Origin: Polyangiaceae bacterium
GTDB taxonomy: Bacteria > Myxococcota_A > Polyangia > Polyangiales > Polyangiaceae
Assembly (NCBI GenBank): GCA_025937785.1
Contig: JAICQQ010000070.1
Location: 1-36,060 of the forward strand
DNA: 36,060 nt
Direction: 5' to 3'
The notes under the pieces are model-generated. The model searched no databases. It saw nothing but the letters and a program-made list of their open reading frames with translations, and was not told the DNA's origin. Positions 27,872-36,006 of this stretch are shown here, piece after piece. The position numbers were made by a program, and so were the translations under genes. Position 1 is the first letter of the stretch. Every line of letters begins with the position of its first letter.

Positions 27872-28392
27872 TCCGCCGCCCGATCGTCGCGGTCATCGGC
27901 AACGCGAAGGCAACCCCGGCGCAGTGCGCCCTGGCCGAAGAGCTTGGACGCTTGCTGGTGGAACATGGCTGTCGCGTGCTGACGGGTGGGCTGGGGGGTG
28001 TCATGGAAGCGGCGAGCCGCGGGGCGCGCCGCGCCTCCAATCGCAGCGATGGCGACGTGATCGGGATCCTGCCCGGGGACGACGCAGCGTTCGCGAACGA
28101 GTTCGTCGATATTGCGATCCCCTCCGGCATGGGCTTCGCACGTAACGTGCTGATCGTACGGACCGCGGCTGCGGTGATCGCTGTCGGCGGTGGGGCTGGG
28201 ACGCTCAGCGAGATCGCCCATGCGTGGCAGGCTGACCGCATCATCGTTGTGCTACCGGCGGAAGGCATCAGCGGCGAGTTTGGCGGGCGTGCGCTCGATG
28301 ACCGTCCACGGCCTCCGATCCTGAAGGCGCTTTCCGCTCGGTCGGCGGTCGAGCTCGTGATCGAAAGCCTGGGTGCGCGGCACTCGGGGTGA
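27868..28392 (+). CDS. TIGR00725 family LOG/SLOG-like nucleotide-binding protein
   Basis: A 174-residue Rossmann-like protein of the DprA/LOG-related TIGR00725 group. Landmarks: GNAKATP after the first strand, TGGLGGVMEAASRGA (39-53), ARNVLIVRTAAAVIAVGGGAG (91-111, given in two parts as ARNVLIV and IAVGGGAG) and GTLSEIAHAW (111-120). The GGGxGTxxE core is typical of nucleotide or nucleoside-monophosphate binding; members of related LOG families cleave the N-glycosidic bond of cytokinin nucleotides, but this subgroup has no established reaction. GTG 27868 overlaps the ferredoxin stop by 4 bp. It probably forms a two-gene operon with the ferredoxin. Confidence 0.88.
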   Translation: MIRRPIVAVIGNAKATPAQCALAEELGRLLVEHGCRVLTGGLGGVMEAASRGARRASNRSDGDVIGILPGDDAAFANEFVDIAIPSGMGFARNVLIVRTAAAVIAVGGGAGTLSEIAHAWQADRIIVVLPAEGISGEFGGRALDDRPRPPILKALSARSAVELVIESLGARHSG

Positions 28393-28470
28393 TCCCACGC
28401 CGGCGGCAAAGACGGAGCGCGAGCACGGCCCGGATTGCCAACCATTTTGCGCCGTGGCGGAGTTGGCCCC

Positions 28471-28499
28471 TGGACGCCTCCGGGGGCACGTCCTACACT
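28471..28499 (+). promoter_or_regulatory. Putative sigma70-type promoter of small peptide gene
   Basis: TGGACG (28471-28476) and TACACT (28494-28499) are separated by exactly 17 bp and lie 34 bp before the start of the 47-residue peptide gene. The -35 is imperfect. Confidence 0.4.
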
Positions 28500-28533
28500 G
28501 CGCCTTCACCCCACGACCGCACAGGAGTGTGAC

Positions 28534-28677
28534 ATGAAGCTGCCCATCACGATTGCCCTCGCGGCGTTCTCCTTCTCCGTGGCCACTGCGACGATTGCGT
28601 CGGCGTCCCAGCACGACGACTCCAAGACGAAGTGTGGCGACGAGAAGAAGGAAAAGAAGGGCGACGAGAAGAGCTAA
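28534..28677 (+). CDS. Tiny exported Lys/Asp/Glu-rich peptide
   Basis: A 47-residue product. ATG 28534 has an excellent ribosome-binding site (AGGAG, seven bases upstream). Residues 1-24 are a Sec signal peptide (MKLP, hydrophobic core, then TIASAS). The predicted mature peptide is about 22-23 residues, QHDDSKTKCGDEKKEKKGDEKS, broken here as QHDDSKTKCGDE and KKEKKGDEKS. It is highly charged, with a single Cys and no aromatic residue. I do not recognise a family. Promoter-like hexamers lie upstream and a hairpin follows, so it looks like a self-contained transcript. Roles could include a periplasmic metal-binding or cell-envelope peptide or a secreted signal; none is shown. Confidence 0.75.
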   Translation: MKLPITIALAAFSFSVATATIASASQHDDSKTKCGDEKKEKKGDEKS

Positions 28678-28705
28678 CCCCTCTGACCCATCGCCCAGCG
28701 CCGTT

Positions 28706-28736
28706 CGGGCGCGAGTGCTCGCTGCGCTCGTGCCCG
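28706..28736 (+). terminator. Hairpin after the 47-residue peptide gene
   Basis: CGGGCGCGAG (28706-28715) pairs with CTCGTGCCCG (28727-28736), 10 bp with one G-U pair and an 11-base loop, 28 bp past the stop. No T-tract follows. Confidence 0.5.
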
Positions 28737-28740
28737 GGCG

Positions 28741-28794
28741 GCAGCGGTCGGCGGGGCGGCAGCGGTCGGCGGGGCGGCAGCGGTCGGCGGGGCG
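28741..28794. repeat. Three perfect tandem copies of an 18-bp unit
   Basis: GCAGCGGTCGGCGGGGCG is repeated exactly three times (28741-28758, 28759-28776, 28777-28794) in the gap before the unknown gene at 28870. The unit is divisible by three but no supported gene covers it. Confidence 0.9.
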
Positions 28795-28869
28795 GCGAGT
28801 GGTGGTGGCGATTGGGGCTGGCAGGTGTCAGGGTGCTCGGGGCGGTCGGCGGCGTGTCCGGAAGTGCGC

Positions 28870-29274
28870 GTGACTGAACGGATACTGCTCCTCGAGACGC
28901 ATCAGGCGGACGGCAAGCCCGCGCGCGCGTGGCTGGAGCAGAGCGCCGCTGGGCTGGGTCTTGTGCGTGAAGGCTTCGGCGCAGAGCCGGAGTTTCTGCC
29001 GCTCGTGCTCGGATCGGTGCAGCGCGTGATGCTGCGCTATGGTGGGCCCCCGAGCGAGGAGCTGGTGAGCACGGTGCTCGAGCTCGCTCCTGAGTTGACC
29101 CTCGAAGACCAGAGCACGCTCGCGAGCTTTCGCTTCCGCCCTCGCTACGACGTGATCGCCAAAGATTACCTGGTGTGGCGCCCCCGGGACGCAGCGCCCC
29201 GGCTCGAGCTAGCGGTGTCCGTGGCCGCAGCGCTGACCCACCTCGGGCGAGCCGCTCGAGCGCTCGCGCGCTGA
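28870..29274 (+). CDS. Hypothetical protein, 134 aa
   Basis: Started at GTG 28870, with GGAAG six bases upstream; the frame extends to 28825 but that part looks random. A soluble, moderately acidic protein with no signal peptide, membrane span or known motif. It begins with a beta strand (ERILLLETHQ), has a central helix region rich in Leu/Glu (SEELVSTVLELAPELTLEDQS), then FRFRPRYDVIAKDYLVWRPRD, and an Ala/Leu helix at the C-terminus. I do not recognise it. It converges on the quinone oxidoreductase gene (8 bp apart). GC-rich third positions support translation. Confidence 0.65.
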   Translation: MTERILLLETHQADGKPARAWLEQSAAGLGLVREGFGAEPEFLPLVLGSVQRVMLRYGGPPSEELVSTVLELAPELTLEDQSTLASFRFRPRYDVIAKDYLVWRPRDAAPRLELAVSVAAALTHLGRAARALAR

Positions 29275-29282
29275 GCCACGTT

Positions 29283-30260
29283 TCAGTCGGCGACGGCTAG
29301 CACGATCTTCCCGATGTTCGCGTTCTGCTCCATGCGTTCATGAGCGGCCGCGGCGGCCTCGAGCGGGAAAATGGTGTCGACGACGGGTCGCAACTGCCCC
29401 TGTTCGAAGAGCGGCAACGTCTCGCTGATGAAGCGCTGGGTCATCAAGATCTTGTTGGTGAGATCGCGCGATCGCATCACGATGCCGACGAGTTGAAGCT
29501 GCTTACGGAGCAGCACGGAAAAATCAACCTCGACCTTTGCGCCGCCCAAGAGGCCCAGCACGATGAGCCTTCCGTTGTTGGTGAGCAGCCGCGCATGCTT
29601 GGGCCAGTAAGCGGCGCCGACACTGTCGAGGACCACGTCGACGGGCCACCCGAGCTCTTGAATGACCGCTTCGAAGTCCTGGAGCTTGTGGTTGATCAGC
29701 AAATCTGCGCCAAGCTCCTTCACCTTCGCGAGTTTGTCACCGTTGCCGGCGATGGCGATGACCCGCGCCCCGTGCCCGCGCGCCAGCTGCACCGCGGCGC
29801 TGCCGACGCCGCCGGCAGCCCCGTTGATCAACACGGTCTGGCCGGTTTCGAGCTGCGCACGTTCGAACAGGGCCTCGAACGCCGTGAGAAAGGCCTCGGG
29901 CACGGCGGCGGCCTCGGCGAAACTCATGCTGTGCGGGATGGGAATGGCCATGCGTTCGTGGATGACCACGCGTTCCGCGTAGCCACCGCCCGACAACAGC
30001 GCCATCACGCGGTCACCCACCTTCACGCTTCGCACCCCGTCGCCCAACTGGGTCACGACACCGGCACACTCGAGCCCGAGGATGGAGCTGGCGCCCGGCG
30101 GTGGATCGTAGACCCCGCGCCGCTGGAGGAGATCGGCCCGATTCAGAGCTGCGGCCTTGACGCTCACCAGGACTCGACTGCGACCGAGTTCTGGTTCTGG
30201 CACGTCGCGCAGCTTCAGCTGCTCAGGACCGCCGGGCTCGTCGACGACAATGGCCTTCAT
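29283..30260 (-). CDS. NAD(P)H-quinone oxidoreductase, PIG3 family (MDR superfamily)
   Basis: A 325-residue zinc-independent medium-chain dehydrogenase/reductase. N-terminal GroES-like domain with ALNRADLLQRRGVYDPPPGA (39-58) and LGLECAGVV, the hallmark of the PIG3 group. The Rossmann motif is NGAAGGVGSAAVQLA (146-160), followed by LLTNNGRLIVLGLLGG and LRKQLQLVGIVMRSR. No structural zinc Cys cluster is present. It should reduce quinones by NADPH, in the cytoplasm. ATG 30260 gives the family N-terminus MKAIVV; the extension to 30347 is unsupported. The purine tract AAGAGGG abuts the ATG unusually closely. It lies 129 bp downstream of the ROK kinase on the same strand; co-transcription is possible but unproven. 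Confidence 0.92.
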   Translation of the reverse strand: MKAIVVDEPGGPEQLKLRDVPEPELGRSRVLVSVKAAALNRADLLQRRGVYDPPPGASSILGLECAGVVTQLGDGVRSVKVGDRVMALLSGGGYAERVVIHERMAIPIPHSMSFAEAAAVPEAFLTAFEALFERAQLETGQTVLINGAAGGVGSAAVQLARGHGARVIAIAGNGDKLAKVKELGADLLINHKLQDFEAVIQELGWPVDVVLDSVGAAYWPKHARLLTNNGRLIVLGLLGGAKVEVDFSVLLRKQLQLVGIVMRSRDLTNKILMTQRFISETLPLFEQGQLRPVVDTIFPLEAAAAAHERMEQNANIGKIVLAVAD

Positions 30261-30389
30261 CCCTCTTATCGGTACCCGATGTGGCCCCGAAAGCAACCCA
30301 TGCGCGGAAGTTTTGGATTGGCTGCCGCTTTGTGAGCTTGCATCCACGCCACGGGGACGTTCGCCGCGACCCCGCTCTGGTTCACCGCA

Positions 30390-31268
30390 TTAGAGCGTGG
30401 TCAGGTGAGCGGCGCCGATCACGCCTGCGCGCGCGCCGAGCTCGCTCACGAGCAACGGGACTTCGGCGGGCGGATGGGCGAAACAGTGGCGACGCAGCGC
30501 GGTACGCACGTGCGGCTCGATGAGATCGAACGACTGAGCGACGCCGCCCGTGAACACGATGGCGCTGAGATCGAGGACGTTCTGAATATTGGCGAGCGCT
30601 TTGCCGATGGCAATACCCATGCGTGCGAAGGTGCGCAGGCCTGCCTCTTCACCCGCGCGGGCGCTGGTGGCGATATCCAACACTTCGGTGGCCTCTTTGC
30701 CATACTCGGCGAACGCGCGAATCAGGCCGCGCGTTCCGGCGTAAGCCTCGACGCATCCGCGCATGCCGCATGCGCAGGCCCACGCGTCCGGAGCGGAGTC
30801 GATGGTGAAGTGGCCGATTTCACCGGCGAATCCGTAGGCACCGGGGTAGAGCTGGTGCCCGATGACCAACCCACCCCCGATTCCGGTGCCGAGGGTCATC
30901 ATCAAGAAGCTCGGGTGGCGTCGGCCGTGACCGTACAATCGCTCACCCAGCGCAGCGGTCGTGGCGTCGTTCTCGACGGCAACCGGGCAACCCAGGCGCT
31001 CGCTCAGACCCTCGCCGAACATCACGCCTTTGAAACCGGGCACGTTGGGCAGGCCCCAGCATTTGCCCTCACTGTCGACCTCGCCAGGAATGGCGACGCC
31101 GACGCTCTTGGGCTTGGCGTCGAGGCCCCGCACGGTGTCGGCAATGGCGTCGAGCACGCGATCGGGAGACGAACCAGCCGGGGTCGGGGTGGTTTTCGAT
31201 CGCACCACTTCTCCGTTCTCGACCACGCCCGCTTTGATTTGTGTTCCCCCGAAATCGACTCCGATCAT
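30390..31268 (-). CDS. ROK family sugar kinase (glucokinase-like)
   Basis: A 292-residue kinase started at ATG 31268 so that the phosphate-1 motif VDFGGTQIKAG (4-14) lies at the N-terminus; a 25-residue extension to 31343 has no support. Landmarks: N100/D101 in ENDATTAAL with catalytic Asp, GTGIGGG (127-133), EIGH with zinc-ligand His (150-153), and the ROK zinc motif CACGMRGCVE (165-174). No DNA-binding domain precedes the kinase, so it is an enzyme rather than a repressor. The substrate is probably glucose or a related hexose. It shares its strand with the TerB-like gene upstream and the quinone oxidoreductase downstream, with gaps of over 120 bp. Confidence 0.93.
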   Translation of the reverse strand: MIGVDFGGTQIKAGVVENGEVVRSKTTPTPAGSSPDRVLDAIADTVRGLDAKPKSVGVAIPGEVDSEGKCWGLPNVPGFKGVMFGEGLSERLGCPVAVENDATTAALGERLYGHGRRHPSFLMMTLGTGIGGGLVIGHQLYPGAYGFAGEIGHFTIDSAPDAWACACGMRGCVEAYAGTRGLIRAFAEYGKEATEVLDIATSARAGEEAGLRTFARMGIAIGKALANIQNVLDLSAIVFTGGVAQSFDLIEPHVRTALRRHCFAHPPAEVPLLVSELGARAGVIGAAHLTTL

Positions 31269-31404
31269 ACGTGACGGGAAGCCTAGCGCACGCGCTAGCT
31301 CCGCTGTCAAGCGAACGCGTGGGCGGGTAATCTTACCCTGCATTTCGCGGGGCGAAAGGCCGGCCCGTTCCAGTCAGGCGAGAGCGAAGCCAAGGTGTGA
31401 AGCG

Positions 31405-31905
31405 TCAGCGGAGCGAGCCTAGACGCTCGCGATGGCGCCGTTGAAGCTCGTTGTAATCGTGCTGCGTGAGCCCGAGAGCGGTGGTGATGGATCGCAGCAT
31501 GTTCACTTCCTCGACCCCAATCGTGCCGTCTGCCGCCGCAAGATCGACGAGCAAACTCAAGACCTGGTAGCGCAGCTCACGATCGCCGAACTCGACCAGC
31601 GCGCGAGTGAAACGAGGCCGCTCCAGCGTCGACACCGCCACGATATGTCGAGTGAGACTGCGTAGGATGGCTTGCGCCGCGCGTTCGTCCAGCCCTTGGA
31701 TCCCGGAGAGTGCAGCGACCAGCAGGTCCCGCTCTGCTTCCGTGATCGCGCGGTCGGCATACGCGATGCTGCCCAGCAGACCGGCGATCGCTGTCACGAT
31801 TGCCACGGTTTCGGCGTCCGCAGCACCGAGCTCCTGTTGGACCGCCCCTTCGAGGGTCTCTGATGCTTCCTTGGCCACGGTTTTGGAGCGTTTGTCGAAG
31901 AACAT
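31405..31905 (-). CDS. TerB-like helical protein
   Basis: A 166-residue, mainly helical, cytoplasmic protein with two TerB-type acidic loops: YADRAITEAERDLL (D51, E56) and AADGTIGVEEVNML (D126, E132/E133). Such loops bind divalent metal in tellurite-resistance TerB, but TerB-like domains are widespread as general stress or signalling modules. A single TerB-like gene without the terACDE set suggests no tellurite phenotype. ATG 31905 lacks a strong ribosome-binding site. It is divergent from the polyhydroxyalkanoate-system gene (152 bp between starts). Confidence 0.8.
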   Translation of the reverse strand: MFFDKRSKTVAKEASETLEGAVQQELGAADAETVAIVTAIAGLLGSIAYADRAITEAERDLLVAALSGIQGLDERAAQAILRSLTRHIVAVSTLERPRFTRALVEFGDRELRYQVLSLLVDLAAADGTIGVEEVNMLRSITTALGLTQHDYNELQRRHRERLGSLR

Positions 31906-32020
31906 TTCGGATTCTACTCTGGCGACTCGTCGCCAAGCTCGCTACATGTTACCTGGAAACAGGCCAACGGGCATCCCTAGGGGTGGGTTGGCGGACCCCG
32001 GCGGGATCGAAGCCGACGTT

Positions 32021-32050
32021 CTCGAACCAGAAGAGCTCGAACCAGTAGAG
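32021..32050 (+). repeat. 15-bp tandem duplication in the leader of the PHA-system gene
   Basis: CTCGAACCAGAAGAG (32021-32035) and CTCGAACCAGTAGAG (32036-32050) are adjacent and differ by one base. The second copy ends in the AGAG part of the AGAGGA ribosome-binding site of the gene starting at 32058. Confidence 0.85.
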
Positions 32051-32057
32051 GATAGCG

Positions 32058-32369
32058 ATGAAACACGTGGTTTCCCACGACTTGGATGAAGCACAGGCAA
32101 AGAAGGTCGCCGAGTCGGCGTTCGATAGCTACAAGGCGCGGTTCTCCGAATACAAACCGTCTGTCACCTGGGCGAACGACAAACGCGCCGACATTTCTTT
32201 CAGCGTCAAAGGAGTCACGCTGAAAGGCGGCGTCGACATCAAGCCTTCCGCCTACGAGCTCGACTTGGACGTGCCGTTCCTACTGAGGCCGTTCAAAGGC
32301 AAAGCGCTCGCGGTGATCGAAGAGGAGATCAAGAAGTGGATCGCGAAGGCGAAGGCCGGAAGCATCTGA
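32058..32369 (+). CDS. Polyhydroxyalkanoic acid system family protein
   Basis: A 103-residue basic protein matching the small polyhydroxyalkanoate-granule-associated family (PF09650): MKHVVSHDLDEAQAK, then SFSVKGVTLKGGVDIKPSAYELDLDVPFLL and the C-terminal helix VIEEEIKKWIAKAK (listed in pieces). Members sit near PHA or lipid genes and are thought to bind granules; a direct function is not established. ATG 32058 has AGAGGA five bases upstream. No PHA synthase or depolymerase is in the window, though the fad genes supply beta-oxidation intermediates. It converges on the DUF885 gene. Confidence 0.85.
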   Translation: MKHVVSHDLDEAQAKKVAESAFDSYKARFSEYKPSVTWANDKRADISFSVKGVTLKGGVDIKPSAYELDLDVPFLLRPFKGKALAVIEEEIKKWIAKAKAGSI

Positions 32370-32383
32370 ACGGCGCGAGTGAA

Positions 32384-34084
32384 CTACAGTAGCCCGCTCG
32401 CGGCGAATACGCGGCGCAACGAGCTGAGCGGCATGTTCCCCGCGGCGAGATACACCTCGTGGAAGCGGCGATCGAGCGCGTCACCGTCGAGCTTGCCCTG
32501 CTGGCGGTTCGCAATCTCGGTCTTGAGCTGCCACACCAAGTGATTGCCCGTGAGGTAGCTCAGTGGATACCCACGTTCTTGCGAGTACCAATTGAGCTCG
32601 GCCTGGGCGCGCGCCGCGCTGAAGCCCGTCACGGTGCACAATAGCTCGTTGGCGGCGACGAAGGGGTCTTCGCTCGACAGATCGCACGGCACCCCGAGTT
32701 CGAGGTAGCTTTTGTCGCCGGTCATGAAGAATAGATCGATGCCCACGCGCGCTCCGATGCGGCTGATGTCACGCTTTCCGATGAAGCGTGCCTCGTCGGC
32801 GAGCTCGGGCATGTAGCCTCGGTCGAGCATGTAGTCCTCGAGCATCGTCGTCCAGCCTTCGGCCTGGTCCATCGCCTCGAAGTGCTTGCGAATGACGGAT
32901 GGGTGCTGCGCGGCCGCGGCCAGCTGCAGGTGGTGTCCGGGCATCGCTTCGTGGATGATCATGACCGGAATGCTCAGCGCCGTGTGCTCGTTCAAGAGCT
33001 CGTCGGACAACGTCAGGTAGATCTGGCTCGTCGGCGGCCCCGAACGGAAGGGGGCGGGCGGGAGCATGGCGCCAGCCGGGATGCTAGGAAGCATGAAGGC
33101 TGGGGTCTTCAGGATGCGGATGTCCTGCTGTTCGAACAGCGGGAACAGCCCGCTCTTCTCCACGAAGCTCGTCACCAGCGCGAGCTCTTGTCGGTAACGA
33201 TCGAGCACGACGTCGAGATCATCGCCAGGCGCCGCGACGGCGTAGCGCTGATTCAAGAAGGCTTCGAGGACTTCCACCCGGGTGTCGGGCGCCAGCTGGT
33301 ACTTGTGACACAGCTTCACGCGCAGCCGCTCGATTTGCTCGCCGGTGCGAGTCAGGTAGTCGCGTGCGATGCCGTGCAGCTCGCTGAGGCCGAGATCGAT
33401 GCCTCGCAACCTCACGATGTTCTTGGCGGTGGCCGCGCCCACGTGGAACTCGCGGATAGCCGGCAATTTTTCCAGCATGGCCACGTAGCTGGCGAGCGCC
33501 GCCTCGGCGCGCGTGATGGCGCGCGTGAGCCTCGTGGAGTCAGCGTAGCCTTCGCGTTCGGCGAACGCCGAGACGCTCGAAAATAGGCTGGGAAGACCCG
33601 CCACCTTCTCCTTGTCCATCGATACCCAGCGCTCGACGGGGTGCTCGAGCCGCGCGAGCAGCGCCGCCAAATAGTCGGGAACCCGTTCCAGGCGCGTCGT
33701 GATGTCCGCTAATCGGTCGCTGCCTGCGCGCGGGTCGTTCGTGAGCAACAGAAAAATGCCGGAGCCGATGTCCTGGCCGGCGCTGGGAGTGTGGCGCGCC
33801 GCGTGTCCGCCCGCCCATTCGTAAGTGTCACGGTGTACTGCGGCGAGCAGGTGCAGTTGAGCGAGCTCTAGATCCAAACGTTCATCCTCGCTCATCGCAT
33901 GGGGCTGAACGAGGGCGAGGCGAGTCAGTAGCTCTTTCATCTCCGCGAGCCGCGTCCGGCGTGCGCTTTCGCTCGGGTCGGGCAAGCTCGCGAGGTTCTG
34001 CTCGACGCCCAAGTTGACGCAGCGATTCGGGTCGCGGGTGAACACCCGGTGGAAAGCGCTCGAAAAGTCGGAGTAGTCGTTCAT
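32384..34084 (-). CDS. DUF885 family metallopeptidase-like protein
   Basis: A 566-residue mainly helical protein of the DUF885 family, often related to M32-like carboxypeptidases. The core motif HEAMPGHHLQ lies at about 378-387, matching HExxPGHH-type zinc sites, with further acidic candidates in EGWTTMLEDYML about 35 residues later. The N-terminal segment ends in a long helical bundle. No signal peptide is visible, so the protein is cytoplasmic. ATG 34084 overlaps the amidase stop (ATGA). It is co-translated with the amidase, suggesting that both act on a shared peptide-like or amide substrate; that is inference. Confidence 0.9.
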   Translation of the reverse strand: MNDYSDFSSAFHRVFTRDPNRCVNLGVEQNLASLPDPSESARRTRLAEMKELLTRLALVQPHAMSEDERLDLELAQLHLLAAVHRDTYEWAGGHAARHTPSAGQDIGSGIFLLLTNDPRAGSDRLADITTRLERVPDYLAALLARLEHPVERWVSMDKEKVAGLPSLFSSVSAFAEREGYADSTRLTRAITRAEAALASYVAMLEKLPAIREFHVGAATAKNIVRLRGIDLGLSELHGIARDYLTRTGEQIERLRVKLCHKYQLAPDTRVEVLEAFLNQRYAVAAPGDDLDVVLDRYRQELALVTSFVEKSGLFPLFEQQDIRILKTPAFMLPSIPAGAMLPPAPFRSGPPTSQIYLTLSDELLNEHTALSIPVMIIHEAMPGHHLQLAAAAQHPSVIRKHFEAMDQAEGWTTMLEDYMLDRGYMPELADEARFIGKRDISRIGARVGIDLFFMTGDKSYLELGVPCDLSSEDPFVAANELLCTVTGFSAARAQAELNWYSQERGYPLSYLTGNHLVWQLKTEIANRQQGKLDGDALDRRFHEVYLAAGNMPLSSLRRVFAASGLL

Positions 34085-35748
34085 GGCTCGAGGAGCTCCC
34101 GGTGCCCGGGGGCCGTCTTGATCCGAGCGGCACCGATCCGCTCGAGGTGCGCCATCGCTTGGAGCACACTGGCTTCGTCCCAGGCGTCGCCGATCAGCTG
34201 GAGCCCTACGGGCAATCCCTGTGCATCGAAGCCTACGGGGACCGTCCCCGCGGGGTTTCCGCAGAGGTTCGCGACGTAGACGTAACGGGACGCCTGCTCG
34301 AGGGCGATCGGATCCACGAAGCCCGAGGCTTCCTCCCATTCCGAAACTCGTGGGGGGGGGCCACCGGTGCTCGGTAGCGCCAAGAGATCGACTTCTCGGA
34401 ACAACGCTTGGGTCTCGCGTCGCAGGGCTCCCCTGACGCGTTGGGCGAGCACGTAGTCGTCGGGTTCGAAGGCCCCGACCACGGAGACCAAGAGCTGCAG
34501 ATCGACCGAGAGCTCGTCGAGGCGGGTGCGCTCTTCGAGCAGCGCGGCGTAGCCCTCAATGGCGATCGTCATGTAACCGATGGCCGGTGCGTGGCGGGCA
34601 AGTCGCGACGAAACCGATACCAGCACCGCTCCTTCGCCCACGAGCGCGTCGAGTGCGGCGCGCGCGGGCCCGGTGGCGCTCGCCGGCGAGAGCGCCCAGA
34701 GATCCTCGTCGACGCCGATGCGGAGGCCGCGCACCCCGCGACCCACCGCCTGGGTGAGCTCGCCGGGGGCCAGCGCCGGTTGCACCAGACTGGTAGCGTC
34801 GCCCGCGTCCGCGCCTGCAGCAATCTCCGTAAAAATCGCAAGGTCGAGCGTGCTCGCCCCGACGGGGCCCGCCACCGTCATACTGTTTCGCGACTCCATC
34901 CCGTGGCCCGTCATCGGGATGCGACCGAAGCTCGGCTTTAGCCCGAAGACTCCGCAAAACGCCGCCGGTACTCGGATCGAGCCGCCGCCATCACATCCCA
35001 GGCTGAGCGGGGCGAGGCCCAGCGCCACCGCGGCGGCCGACCCCGTCGAGCTACCGCCAGCCAGGTGCGCAGGGCTGTACGGATTGCGGGGCATGGCCCG
35101 AAACATGTTCCCGCCGAGCGGCGACAGGCCGTATTCGGTCATGGGCGTCTGGAAGCTCACCACGGCGCCGGCGCTGCGCAAGCGCGCGGCCGCGGCGCAG
35201 TCGACGGCGCTGGGCACGCTGGGCAGCCAGCGTGTGCCGAGCCGCGTGGGTAAGCCGCGCACGTGCATCTCTTCCTTGATCGGCACGATCACTCCGTCGA
35301 GCGGGCCGAGGGCCGCGCCCGCGGCATAGCGACGGGTGCTGAGCTCGGCCGCCGCGCGGGCCTCACCCTCGTCGATGGCGCAGAAGGGAAGCTTCGGCTC
35401 GGGGCCGTGCGCCTGGGCGAGCCGAAGCGTGCGTTCGGTGAGCTCGCTCGGAGAGATCTTGGCGGATCGGAAGCGCTCTGCGATGTCCCACGAGGTCCAG
35501 GGCGAGCCAGCGCGCTGCGGCGGCGCATACGAGTACGGTGCGATGCCGCGCGGTGGCCGCCCGGCGACGGGAGCATAGCTGTCTGGAAGCGGGCCCAGCG
35601 CGTCCGCGGTGAGCCCGCGCACGTCGTTGATCCCGAGCTGCTGTCGAAACACCTGCGCGAGAACTCTTCGCGCTGGAGTGTGGCGCGCTGCCCCGACCAT
35701 TACGGTCAGCGCGCGGCCGGTGATACGCTTGGCTGGCAAAGCGAACAT
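34081..35748 (-). CDS. Amidase signature family enzyme
   Basis: A 555-residue amidase with the intact Ser-cisSer-Lys triad: K158 in VIVPIKEEMHVRG, cis-Ser S234 in GGSSTGSAAAVA (231-242), and nucleophile S257 in CDGGGSIRVPAAF (252-264). GLKPSFGRIP follows, also typical. The N-terminal 80 residues precede the amidase fold and have no signal peptide. It hydrolyses amide bonds; no GatB/GatC neighbours are present, so it is not read as GatA. ATG 35748 was chosen because it starts a compact N-terminus; AGGCTGG lies upstream. It overlaps the DUF885 gene by 4 bp. Confidence 0.92.
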   Translation of the reverse strand: MFALPAKRITGRALTVMVGAARHTPARRVLAQVFRQQLGINDVRGLTADALGPLPDSYAPVAGRPPRGIAPYSYAPPQRAGSPWTSWDIAERFRSAKISPSELTERTLRLAQAHGPEPKLPFCAIDEGEARAAAELSTRRYAAGAALGPLDGVIVPIKEEMHVRGLPTRLGTRWLPSVPSAVDCAAAARLRSAGAVVSFQTPMTEYGLSPLGGNMFRAMPRNPYSPAHLAGGSSTGSAAAVALGLAPLSLGCDGGGSIRVPAAFCGVFGLKPSFGRIPMTGHGMESRNSMTVAGPVGASTLDLAIFTEIAAGADAGDATSLVQPALAPGELTQAVGRGVRGLRIGVDEDLWALSPASATGPARAALDALVGEGAVLVSVSSRLARHAPAIGYMTIAIEGYAALLEERTRLDELSVDLQLLVSVVGAFEPDDYVLAQRVRGALRRETQALFREVDLLALPSTGGPPPRVSEWEEASGFVDPIALEQASRYVYVANLCGNPAGTVPVGFDAQGLPVGLQLIGDAWDEASVLQAMAHLERIGAARIKTAPGHRELLEP

Positions 35749-35901
35749 GGGGCCAGCCTACTCGGTTTTCCCGAGAGGTGAACGGCAACTGATCCCCCAT
35801 TCGTGGCAGGCGAGATTGCGGCTCTCCGAGACGCCGGCGGACAGCCACCTGGCCGACCCTGCCGAGCAGCTGCAGAGTGGGAGTACAGTGCCACCTTCAT
35901 C

Positions 35902-35964
35902 TAGGGCCTGTCCCTGAATAGGACGATGGCCCCGTGAACGTGAACGTAAACGTGCCCGTGCCCG
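35902..35964 (+). repeat. Composite element: 18-bp motif plus degenerate hexamer array (right copy)
   Basis: TAGGGCCTGTCCCTGAAT (35902-35919), a 15-bp spacer, then hexamers TGAACG-TGAACG-TAAACG-TGCCCG-TGCCCG (35935-35964). The 18-bp motif is identical to the left copy on the minus strand (164-147). The array ends 42 bp before the four-helix-bundle start codon. The rest of 35749-36006 shows no gene. Confidence 0.88.
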
Positions 35965-36006
35965 AAGAAGCGCAACCGATGCCGAGGTGGGGCCGATGGC
36001 TGGAGC

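Noticed and set aside
31405..31905. Tellurite-resistance locus
   Set aside because: Only one TerB-like gene is present, without terA, terC, terD or terE neighbours.
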